Both the position numbers and the translations under genes were made by a program. 5,952 nucleotides of DNA, taken from contig JAJBTL010000394.1 in the NCBI GenBank assembly GCA_020860865.1, forward strand, positions 1-5,952, in the 5' to 3' direction. The notes under the pieces are model-generated. The model ran no database searches and was not told the DNA's origin. It worked only from the letters and a program-made list of their open reading frames with translations. Of the stretch, positions 1 through 5,914 are shown piece after piece. Origin of the DNA: Planctomycetota bacterium. Lineage in GTDB: Bacteria > Planctomycetota > SZUA-567. The number at the start of each line of letters is the position of its first letter. Positions within the stretch are counted from its first letter, which is position 1.

Positions 1-1652
1 AAAAAATCTGGGGCGAATACGTCGCCGTCACCAACCAGATTGCCTCCTTCTCCCTGCAGAACTCCAACCAGCGGGCCTCGGTCCTTTTCGCGAGCAGTTC
101 GCCGTTCTGGGATCAAACCGACACCGACCTTCGCGACCTGGCCAATTTTATCAATGCCAACAACGGGGAAACCATCTCCGAAACGTACTCGACCATGGTT
201 CAGGAAATCCGGGTCAAACTCATGCGCTTTCGCGGCATGATGCTCCAGTATATTCCGGAAACGGATGTCGCCCGCATCGAGCGGCTCGAAGCGACAATTC
301 TCGACCTGATGAAGGATGTGGACGCGGGCATGGCATCCCTGGTATCGGGTTTGGCACCGGAACTGGGCGGCAGCATGGCGAAGGGGATAGCCGACAGACT
401 CGTCGCGACCGGTGTGGCAACGTTCCAGCAGACCCTGGAACTGGTCAGGCAAAACTCGAACCGTCATGCCAATGAACTCCTGAACACCACCGGCCTTGAG
501 GTCCGGCTTCGCCTGGTCGACTTCATCGCCGGCGCCATCCGCGATTCCAACACCATCACCACCAACGCCATTGTCGAGGCCGGCGCCCTGGCGCGAACCA
601 TGACCACGCTCATGATCGGCATCGGCGGCATCGGCATCCTCATCGCCCTCATTCTTGCCTACACCACCGTCTCCCGGATAATCCGGTCCCTGCGCGGCGT
701 CATCGCCGCCCTGGACGGCAGTTCCCAGCAGGTCAGCCAGGCCGCCTCGCACATATCGTCCTCCTCGCAGCAACTGGCGGAAGGGTCGACGGAACAGGCG
801 GCGAGCCTCGAGGAGACGTCCTCCGCCCTTGAGCAGATGGCGTCCATGACGCGGCAGAACGCCGACAACGCGGTCAAGACAAACGAAACGACCGCGAACA
901 ACGGGAAGCTTATCGAATCCGGTTCGGAGGCGGTCGGCAACATGGCCCAGGCCATGGGTGAAATCAGCGATTCGGCCGAACAGATCAACCGCATCATAAA
1001 GACTATCGAGGACATCGCCTTCCAGACCAATCTCCTCGCCCTGAACGCGGCGGTGGAGGCGGCCCGCGCCGGCGAGGCCGGGAAGGGCTTCGCGGTTGTC
1101 GCCGACGAAGTGCGAAACCTGGCCGGCCGGTCGGCCCAGGCGGCCCGGGACACGACGCAACTCATTGAAACGACGATTACCCGCGTCAAGCACGGGTCGG
1201 AGATTGCCGAGGATCTTATCAGTTCGTTCAAGGATATCGAGGAGGGATCGAACACGGTGGCGCGGCTGATTTCCGAAATCGCCGCCGCGACCAACGAACA
1301 GGCGCAGGGCGTCGACCAGGTCAATACCGCCGTCGCCCAGATGGACAAGGTGACGCAGAGTAACGCCGCCACGGCGGAAGAATCGGCGTCGGCGTCGGAA
1401 GAATTGTCCGGGCAGGCCCAGTCCCTGAGTGGCATGGTGGAACAGTTGGTCGGCATGGTCGACGGGGCGGCGGGCGGCCGGCGTTCCCGCGGCGGCGCCG
1501 CGGCGCCACGGCCGGCGCGCGGCGGAACAAAGCCGAAAATGCTCGGGTCGTCCCGCCCGCGCGGCGGCGCGGCCAGTCTTCCGCAGCCGTCCGCGACGGT
1601 GAGGACGGTGCGGGCCGACGACATCATCCCGCTTGGTGACGACGACTTCTAA
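1..1652 (+). CDS. Methyl-accepting chemotaxis protein, 5'-truncated by window edge, apparently lacking a HAMP domain
   Basis: Membrane chemoreceptor that would control the CheA/CheW kinase. The reading frame is open from base 3 with no stop, and no N-terminal membrane segment is visible, so the start lies upstream; 549 residues are seen and the first internal ATG (base 195) is not the start. Visible residues 1 to about 200 look like a mostly helical sensor domain, perhaps four-helix-bundle type. One hydrophobic segment lies at about 203-221 (LMIGIGGIGILIALILAY). The signalling hairpin follows almost at once, with methylation-type segments around ASLEETSSALEQ and AATAEESASASEEL and the conserved tip at about 336-383 (FQTNLLALNAAVEAARAGE, then GFAVVADEVRNLA). 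A low-complexity tail (about 488-549) with three RGG triplets ends in DDIIPLGDDDF. The family call is certain; the ligand is unknown. The gene is followed by a strong terminator. Confidence 0.96.
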   Translation, partial: KIWGEYVAVTNQIASFSLQNSNQRASVLFASSSPFWDQTDTDLRDLANFINANNGETISETYSTMVQEIRVKLMRFRGMMLQYIPETDVARIERLEATILDLMKDVDAGMASLVSGLAPELGGSMAKGIADRLVATGVATFQQTLELVRQNSNRHANELLNTTGLEVRLRLVDFIAGAIRDSNTITTNAIVEAGALARTMTTLMIGIGGIGILIALILAYTTVSRIIRSLRGVIAALDGSSQQVSQAASHISSSSQQLAEGSTEQAASLEETSSALEQMASMTRQNADNAVKTNETTANNGKLIESGSEAVGNMAQAMGEISDSAEQINRIIKTIEDIAFQTNLLALNAAVEAARAGEAGKGFAVVADEVRNLAGRSAQAARDTTQLIETTITRVKHGSEIAEDLISSFKDIEEGSNTVARLISEIAAATNEQAQGVDQVNTAVAQMDKVTQSNAATAEESASASEELSGQAQSLSGMVEQLVGMVDGAAGGRRSRGGAAAPRPARGGTKPKMLGSSRPRGGAASLPQPSATVRTVRADDIIPLGDDDF

Positions 1653-1690
1653 AGAAGCGGAGCCGAACTGCAACATCGTGGAATAAATAA

Positions 1691-1730
1691 CGGCGGAGAG
1701 GAATGCCTTCCTCTCCGCCGCCTTGTTGCC
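1691..1730. terminator. Probable bidirectional intrinsic terminator between convergent genes
   Basis: A perfect 13-bp inverted repeat (CGGCGGAGAGGAA at 1691-1703, its complement at 1708-1720) closes on a 4-nt loop, TGCC. It starts 38 nt after the chemoreceptor stop codon. In the plus direction the stem is followed by CCTTGTT, a modest T tract. In the minus direction it is followed by TTATTTATTC, which would serve the small minus-strand gene ending at 1741. The convergent placement and T-rich flanks on both sides support a shared terminator. Confidence 0.85.
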
Positions 1731-1740
1731 TGACGAGCGT

Positions 1741-1905
1741 TTACGCCATCACATCGATTTTTCCCGAATTGACGACGACCCCCGCTGACGCCGCCCCGGC
1801 CGACGGTTGTTGCGGCGGCGGAGCGGTCCGGGCGGCAATCTCCCGGGGAGACGGGACAACCATCTCGTAAGGCACCATGGTACCAGCGGCTGTTGAGATA
1901 TTCAC
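1741..1905 (-). CDS. Small uncharacterised protein, 54 aa, GTG start
   Basis: I do not recognise this protein. The frame stays open upstream to an ATG at 2007, but that extension is translated from a terminator stem and its T10 tract (giving FFF), so it is not credible. A GTG at 1903-1905 is preceded by GGGAGGTGA at ideal spacing and yields 54 residues beginning MNISTAAGTMVPYEMVVPSP. A Pro/Ala-rich middle (TAPPPQQPSAGAASAG) is followed by a short polar end (VVVNSGKIDVMA). There is no signal peptide, membrane helix or cysteine. A candidate sigma-28-type promoter lies just upstream and a terminator just downstream, so it looks like a monocistronic unit beside a chemoreceptor gene. A motility-linked role is inference from promoter and position only. 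The start signals make a real gene likely; the function is unknown. Confidence 0.68.
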   Translation of the reverse strand: MNISTAAGTMVPYEMVVPSPREIAARTAPPPQQPSAGAASAGVVVNSGKIDVMA

Positions 1906-1910
1906 CTTCT

Positions 1911-1919
1911 CACCTCCCT
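1911..1919 (-). promoter_or_regulatory. Shine-Dalgarno that fixes the GTG start of the small gene
   Basis: The minus strand reads AGGGAGGTGAGAAG then GTG. The GGAGG core (1913-1917) ends 7 nt before the start codon, and the extended match is near-perfect to the anti-Shine-Dalgarno. This strongly favours the GTG at 1905 over the upstream ATG at 2007. Confidence 0.8.
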
Positions 1920-1942
1920 TCCATAGGATCAGCCATAACGTA

Positions 1943-1969
1943 TAAGCGGTCACCGGCGGAAAAAGTTTA
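1943..1969 (-). promoter_or_regulatory. Candidate sigma-28 (FliA)-type promoter for the small gene
   Basis: The minus strand carries TAAACTTT (-35; TAAA at 1966-1969), then exactly 15 nt after TAAA, ACCGCTTA (-10; 1943-1950). The enterobacterial consensus is TAAA-N15-GCCGATAA (extended -35 TAAAGTTT). The match is 7 of 8 in the extended -35 and 5 of 8 in the -10. Transcription would start near 1936, leaving a leader of about 30 nt that contains the Shine-Dalgarno. No convincing sigma-70 pair was seen by eye. The spacing is exact, but the -10 is imperfect and the organism's own consensus is unknown. Confidence 0.42.
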
Positions 1970-1980
1970 CATCTGTTTTC

Positions 1981-2012
1981 AAAAAAAAAACGACCGGAGC
2001 TCTTCATCGGCG
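1981..2012 (-). terminator. Candidate intrinsic terminator of the sugar ABC operon (T10 tract)
   Basis: On the minus strand CGCCG (2008-2012) pairs with CGG(T)CG (1991-1996, one bulged T) around an 11-nt loop, followed immediately by ten consecutive T (1981-1990). The stem is short, but the tail is the strongest T tract in the window. It lies about 145-175 nt after the binding-protein stop codon and just upstream of the small gene's candidate promoter, so it would insulate the two units. Confidence 0.55.
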
Positions 2013-2077
2013 ATCACCGCATACGATACGAAAATCGGCGAACCGGTCCCCACCTCTCAGTCGTCACACCTGACAGC

Positions 2078-2123
2078 GCGGGCGGCGAAGACCGAGTCCT
2101 CGCCGCCCGCATTTCATCTTTTA
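2078..2123. terminator. GC-rich hairpin in the gap downstream of the binding-protein gene
   Basis: A perfect 11-bp inverted repeat (GCGGGCGGCGA at 2078-2088, complement at 2100-2110) encloses an 11-nt loop that can itself form a 3-bp GAC/GTC pairing. It lies about 47 nt after the stop codon of the minus-strand operon and could stabilise that mRNA's 3' end or help terminate it. The T-rich stretch (ATTTCATCTTTT) is on the plus-strand side, so the canonical terminator orientation is plus, where no gene is evident. Hairpin certain; role uncertain. Confidence 0.55.
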
Positions 2124-2156
2124 GCCATGGGAATGGGATCGTGTCGCGTGCCGGGC

Positions 2157-3185
2157 CTATTCGTACAGGCAGGCGGCGATGTCCGGTTCATCCATGTTGT
2201 CGGCGGTGTAGAAGTAGAACGGCACCGCGATGTCCTTGACGCTCTTTCCCTGGATGGCGTCGACGGCGGTCTTCACGGACAGGTAGCCAATCATGTACGG
2301 GTTCTGGGTGATGGCGCCGTAGAGGACGCGGTCGCGGACGGCGCGGACCTGGATAATCCCGGAGTCGAAGCCGATGCCGACAGCCTTGTCCGGGCCGAGA
2401 CGGTTCAGCGTTTCGTTGACGTTGATCATGCCCTTGGCGGCGAATTCGTTCGACGCATAGGCGCCGACCATGTCCTGCTTGTTGAAGATTGTCGAGACGA
2501 CGGTGTTCATCGCCGCGTCGATTGTCTCGGCCGGAATGCCGACGTCGAGGATGACCTTCGGATTGGCGACGCGCTTTTCGTACTTGACGTGGCCTTCCAC
2601 CGAGGTGGTGGCGGGGCCGCACAGTTCGACCATCTTTTCAATAAAGCCGATGGTCCGGTCGCCGACGGACTGGGACGTCGTGTCCTGGGACAGGACGGCG
2701 ATGCGGACGGTGGCCGGGGAATTCGTCAGGGTGTCTTTCAGTTTGTCATACATAGCCTGGGCGGCGCCGGCGCCGGCGTCCCGGTTATCGGTGGCGACGA
2801 AGGCCTTCACCGCGCCGCCGGTGTCCATCGGCACGTTGGAGTCAAAGGTAATGCCCGGAATCTTCGCGTCGCCGGCCTGGTTGAGGAGGTCGATTGACGA
2901 CTCCGGGGACAGGGCGGCGAAGCAGATGGCGTCCGGGCCCTTGTTGACGGCGTTACTTAGTTGGTCGATCTGCTCCGCGATGTTCGATTCCGAGGCCGGG
3001 CCGACAAAGTTCACCAACGCTCCGAGTTCCTTCCCCGCCTCCGTGCAGCCACGATTAACCTGTTTCCAGAAATCGTGCTGGAACCCTTTCGACACCACTT
3101 CAATGCTGTACTGCCCGGCAAAAACCGGGGCCGCCGCACACAGTACCGCCGCCGCGAGTACGAACAGTTTGCTCCGGATCTTCAT
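2157..3185 (-). CDS. Periplasmic sugar-binding protein of a CUT2-type ABC importer (RbsB-like, Peripla_BP_4 family)
   Basis: Periplasmic receptor of the importer encoded by the two genes upstream. The precursor is 342 aa, normal for the family. A signal peptide runs from Lys2 to VFA at 21-23, with predicted cleavage before Gly24; Cys16 is not in a lipobox, so the mature protein should be soluble. The first lobe opens with the family-typical SKGFQHDFWKQV (32-43), then a QIDQLSNAV helix and an AALSPESS loop. IPGITFDSNV (109-118) and ATDNRD (131-136) are hinge and ligand-contact regions, GDRTIGF (175-181) follows, and a GIGFDSG segment lies in the second lobe. The substrate is probably a monosaccharide, but residues alone do not identify it. 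The mature chain has four cysteines (47, 88, 189, 339), odd for this family. The ATG is supported by AGGAG 6 nt upstream. It is the last gene of the operon. Confidence 0.93.
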   Translation of the reverse strand: MKIRSKLFVLAAAVLCAAAPVFAGQYSIEVVSKGFQHDFWKQVNRGCTEAGKELGALVNFVGPASESNIAEQIDQLSNAVNKGPDAICFAALSPESSIDLLNQAGDAKIPGITFDSNVPMDTGGAVKAFVATDNRDAGAGAAQAMYDKLKDTLTNSPATVRIAVLSQDTTSQSVGDRTIGFIEKMVELCGPATTSVEGHVKYEKRVANPKVILDVGIPAETIDAAMNTVVSTIFNKQDMVGAYASNEFAAKGMINVNETLNRLGPDKAVGIGFDSGIIQVRAVRDRVLYGAITQNPYMIGYLSVKTAVDAIQGKSVKDIAVPFYFYTADNMDEPDIAACLYE

Positions 3186-3215
3186 AGCGTTCTCCTGGAC
3201 AAATGGTTGTCGTTC

Positions 3216-3240
3216 CGCCCGGACGACACCGTCCTGGGCG
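3216..3240 (-). repeat. Imperfect inverted repeat in the permease to binding-protein gap
   Basis: CGCCCGGAC (3216-3224) and GTCC-T-GGGCG (3231-3240) form a 9-bp stem with one bulged T and a 6-nt loop. There is no T tract, so it is unlikely to terminate transcription fully. It sits 31 nt before the binding-protein start, where a stable stem could block 5' mRNA decay or mark a processing site, allowing different levels of binding protein and permease. The structure is seen; the role is inferred. Confidence 0.5.
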
Positions 3241-3266
3241 CGGTAATTTTCAAAATCCCCTCGCGT

Positions 3267-4277
3267 TCACGTTTTCTGCCGCGACCGGTTCATCACGTCC
3301 ACGAACACGGCGATGACGAGGACGATGCCGGTAAACAAGAGCTGGTAGTGCGGCTGGAGCCCGACAAACGGCAGGCCGGTCTTCAGGACGCTCATGATGA
3401 AGACGCCGATAAGCGTGCCGGAAATGGACCCGAGCCCGCCGGACAGGGACGTCCCGCCGATGACGGTGCCGGCGATGGCGTCGAGTTCGAACCCGTTGCC
3501 GGTGCCCGGGAGAACGGTCGAATAGGTGGCGGCGTAGGATATCGCCGCCAGCCCGGCAAAGAGGCCGCTGATGACATAGGCGAGCATTTCCCACTTCACC
3601 GTGTCGATGCCGGACAGCCTCGTCGCTTCCTTGTTGCTGCCGAGGGCGGTGATGTACCGGCCCGGCCGGGTCTTCGCCAGGAACAGGCCCATGACAACCG
3701 CCAGGGTGACGAAGATAATCAGCCCGGTCGGCAAGCCGCCGGTCGGATTGTCTGGCCCCATGACCTTGAAGATGCCCCGGAAGCTTCCCTCCGGCGAGCG
3801 TCGGGCCGGGAAGGTGACGCTGGCCGTCGCCGTGACGATGGAGCCGAGGCCGCGGGTAATCATCATCGTTCCGAGGGTGGCGATAAACGCCGGCAGGCCC
3901 ATAATCGCTACCATGAACCCGTTCAGGAGGCCGAACAGGCCGCCAATAAGTATGCAGATGACGAGGCAGGGATAGACCGGCCAACCGTTCTTGATAAGGG
4001 TGCCGGAGATGAGGGCGCAGCAGACCATCACCGTGCCGCAGGACAGATCGATGCCGCCCGTTATGATGACGAACGTCACACCCATGGCGAGAAAGCCGAT
4101 GTAGTAGGACGAATCGAGAATGCTCATGATGGTGGTGTAGCGGGCGAAGTTGTTCCCGGTGGCGCAGAAAAACAGGAACAGGACGATAAGGGCGATAAAG
4201 GCGACGGTCCGCTGGTTGGCGAGGATGCGCTTGAGCCGTCCCGGCGATGCCGGCCTGATGGTGGGGTTCGTGTCCAT
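3267..4277 (-). CDS. CUT2-family sugar ABC transporter permease (RbsC-like, BPD_transp_2)
   Basis: Inner-membrane channel subunit; this family usually works as a homodimer with one double ATPase. The 336-aa protein has a short polar N-terminus, then several hydrophobic segments, the first at about 25-40 and others around 60-72, 82-95, 102-125, 183-201, 231-250 and 312-328. Hallmarks are GGIDLS (74-79), LPAFIATLGTMMITRG (128-143), the GSNKEATRLSGI cytoplasmic loop (213-224) that contacts the ATPase, and GGTSLSGGLGSISGTLIG (274-291). I chose the ATG at 4275-4277 because AAGGA lies 4 nt upstream. A GTG five codons further upstream (4290-4292) gives 341 aa but has no Shine-Dalgarno. It lies between the ATPase and binding-protein genes, as rbsC does between rbsA and rbsB. 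Substrate not determinable. Confidence 0.94.
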   Translation of the reverse strand: MDTNPTIRPASPGRLKRILANQRTVAFIALIVLFLFFCATGNNFARYTTIMSILDSSYYIGFLAMGVTFVIITGGIDLSCGTVMVCCALISGTLIKNGWPVYPCLVICILIGGLFGLLNGFMVAIMGLPAFIATLGTMMITRGLGSIVTATASVTFPARRSPEGSFRGIFKVMGPDNPTGGLPTGLIIFVTLAVVMGLFLAKTRPGRYITALGSNKEATRLSGIDTVKWEMLAYVISGLFAGLAAISYAATYSTVLPGTGNGFELDAIAGTVIGGTSLSGGLGSISGTLIGVFIMSVLKTGLPFVGLQPHYQLLFTGIVLVIAVFVDVMNRSRQKT

Positions 4278-4281
4278 ATGG

Positions 4282-4286
4282 TCCTT
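4282..4286 (-). promoter_or_regulatory. Shine-Dalgarno that decides the permease start
   Basis: The minus strand reads AAAGGACCAT then ATG. AAGGA ends 4 nt before the ATG at 4277, slightly short but usable spacing. The upstream in-frame GTG at 4292 is preceded by a pyrimidine-rich stretch (CCTTCCCCGCGACCCT) with no such signal. Confidence 0.6.
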
Positions 4287-4410
4287 TCTCACAGGGTCGC
4301 GGGGAAGGGGAGCAGAACGCCGAGTGGCGACCGGTCCTTACGTACTTATCATGCCGTCGCGCCGTGCATCGTGCGTTCGGGCGGGCTCCCGGACAATTCC
4401 GTTGCGGTCT

Positions 4411-4431
4411 TCCGGAATCGTTATTCCCGGA
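4411..4431 (-). repeat. Inverted repeat spanning the ATPase stop codon
   Basis: TCCGGAAT (4411-4418) pairs with ATTCCCGGA (4423-4431) as an 8-bp stem with one bulged C and a tight CGTT loop. The ATPase TAA stop (4421-4423) lies at the loop-stem junction. No T tract follows on the minus strand, so termination is unlikely. It may simply protect mRNA or be chance. The rest of the roughly 143-nt gap before the permease start shows no further gene or clear promoter. Confidence 0.4.
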
Positions 4432-5914
4432 GCGTCGCCGCGTGCATGATGTCTTCCTGGTTCGCCGTTTCTATGGGGAATTCGGCGGTTTTCCGCCCTT
4501 CGCACATGACCAACACCCGGTCGCTCATCCGGAGGATTTCCGGAAGTTCGGACGAAATCATGATGATGGACTTCCCGTCGTTCACCAACTGTTTCATCAG
4601 TTCGTAAATTTCCGCCTTGGCGCCGACGTCGATGCCGCGCGTCGGTTCGTCGAAGACGACTATCTGGCAGTTTTTCGCCAGCCACTTGGCGATGACGATT
4701 TTCTGCTGATTGCCGCCGGACAATTTCCGCACCTGCTGCCGTTCGGACGGCGTCTTGATGCGGAGCCGGTCGATGTAGGTGCGGACCGTTTCCCGCTCCT
4801 TCCGATTGTCGATGAACATGCCGGTGACGTAATCCTGGAGGGTGGCGATGGTGGTGTTCTCGGTAACGTCCATCTCGACCATGACGCCGTAGCGTTTCCG
4901 GTCTTCAGAGAGGTAACAGAGGCCGGCCGCCACCGCGTCCTTCGGGCTTCGGATATCCACCTTGACGCCATTGATGTAGATGTCGCCGGCGGTGCGTTTG
5001 TCCGCCCCGAAGATGGCCCTGACCATCTCTGTCCGTCCGGCGCCCATGAGGCCGGAGACGCCGAGGATTTCCCCCTGGTGAAGTTCAAAGGACACGTCCT
5101 TCACCATCCGCCCGGCCTTCAGGCCGTCGACCTTGAGGACGACCGGCGCGCCCGGCGGCATGGTGCTGTGGGTCTTCGGCGTTTCGAACACCACCCGGCC
5201 GACCATCATCTTGATGATGTCGTCCTTGGAACTGTCCGCCGTCACCAGGGTGCCGACGTATTCGCCGTCCCGCATGACGGTGACCCGGTCGGTGACGCGG
5301 CTGATTTCGTCCATCCGGTGCGAAATGTAAATAATGCCGATGCCTTTCTCCCTGAGATCCCGGATGATGCGGAACAGTTCGCCGACCTCGGATTCGGTGA
5401 GGGCGGCGGTCGGTTCGTCAAAGACGATAATCCGGGCGTCGGTGGATATGGCCTTGGCGATTTCGCACATCTGCTGGCGGCCGACGGTAAGGTTCCCCAT
5501 CGTGTCCGCCGGGTTGATGTCGATTTTCAGCATGTCGAAGAGGGCGGCCGCGTCGGCAATCATCTGCTTGTCGTCGATGATTTTGCCGCGCATCTTTTCC
5601 CTGCCGATGAAGATATTCTGGGCCACGGTGAGGTGCGGCATCATGTTCAGTTCCTGGTGAACAATGACGATGCCGGCCTCCTGCGCCTCGCGGGGATTGG
5701 TGAAGACAACCGGTTTTCCTGAAACAATGACCTCACCGGAATCCCGGGTATAGATGCCTGTAAGGATTTTCATGAGGGTGGACTTGCCGGCGCCGTTCTC
5801 CCCCATAAGGGCGTGGACTTCGCCGGGATACAATTCGAACCGGGCGTCCACGAGGGCGGGAACGCCGGCAAAGGCCTTGTTGATGCCCTGCATGACGAGA
5901 ATGGGTTCTGGCAT
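4421..5914 (-). CDS. Sugar ABC transporter ATPase with two nucleotide-binding domains (RbsA/MglA-like)
   Basis: Cytoplasmic ATPase energising the importer; 497 aa, full length for the CUT2 double-ATPase family. First domain: Walker A GENGAGKST (38-46), Q-loop VHQELN (Gln87), signature LTVGRQQ (142-148), Walker B IIVFDEPT (162-169) and switch His199 in ISHRMDE. Second domain: degenerate Walker A GLMGAGRTE (288-296) with Arg in place of the catalytic Lys, the SEDRKRYG segment (336-343), a proper LSGGNQQK signature (398-405), Walker B IVVFDEPT (418-425), and ISSELPE (453-459) with Ser in place of the switch His. This asymmetry is standard in RbsA/MglA proteins, so it is not damage. The ATG is supported by GGGAG 6 nt upstream. 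It is the first importer gene in the window; any promoter lies beyond 5952. Ribose, galactose, xylose or another sugar are all possible. Confidence 0.95.
   Translation of the reverse strand: MPEPILVMQGINKAFAGVPALVDARFELYPGEVHALMGENGAGKSTLMKILTGIYTRDSGEVIVSGKPVVFTNPREAQEAGIVIVHQELNMMPHLTVAQNIFIGREKMRGKIIDDKQMIADAAALFDMLKIDINPADTMGNLTVGRQQMCEIAKAISTDARIIVFDEPTAALTESEVGELFRIIRDLREKGIGIIYISHRMDEISRVTDRVTVMRDGEYVGTLVTADSSKDDIIKMMVGRVVFETPKTHSTMPPGAPVVLKVDGLKAGRMVKDVSFELHQGEILGVSGLMGAGRTEMVRAIFGADKRTAGDIYINGVKVDIRSPKDAVAAGLCYLSEDRKRYGVMVEMDVTENTTIATLQDYVTGMFIDNRKERETVRTYIDRLRIKTPSERQQVRKLSGGNQQKIVIAKWLAKNCQIVVFDEPTRGIDVGAKAEIYELMKQLVNDGKSIIMISSELPEILRMSDRVLVMCEGRKTAEFPIETANQEDIMHAATLRE

Noticed and set aside
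1480..1580. GC-rich repetitive stretch at the chemoreceptor 3' end as a repeat array
   Set aside because: It is coding low-complexity (Arg-Gly-Ala) with no regular unit; treated as the protein tail.
659..1627. Long minus-strand open frame (322 codons) opposite the chemoreceptor
   Set aside because: It is the antisense shadow of a GC-rich gene with unmistakable chemoreceptor motifs; its translation is low-complexity Ser/Ala/Arg with no family resemblance.
1906..2007. N-terminal extension of the small minus-strand protein to an ATG at 2007
   Set aside because: The extension is translated from a terminator stem and a T10 tract, has no Shine-Dalgarno as good as that of the GTG at 1905, and would include the candidate promoter.
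2006..2041. ATCGGCGA present twice about 27 bp apart in the gap, possible operator
   Set aside because: Only 8 bp, not palindromic, and the first copy is part of the terminator stem; not enough to call a regulator site.
3234..3250. TTGAAA on the minus strand before the binding-protein gene as a separate promoter
   Set aside because: At the expected 17-nt spacing the -10 position reads GGTGTC, which is not a plausible -10.
2961..4607. Long plus-strand open frame (548 codons) across the permease and binding-protein genes
   Set aside because: The translation is rich in Asp, Gly, Arg and His, typical of antisense reading of GC-rich genes, and crosses two well-supported genes and their gaps.
4884..5066. 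Degenerate Walker A and missing switch histidine in the second ATPase domain as a sign of a broken gene
   Set aside because: Arg for Lys and Ser for His in the C-terminal domain are usual in RbsA/MglA-type double ATPases; the frame is intact and full length.
4364..5722. Long plus-strand open frame (452 codons) opposite the ATPase
   Set aside because: Antisense shadow: the opposite strand carries complete Walker A, Walker B and signature motifs in both domains.
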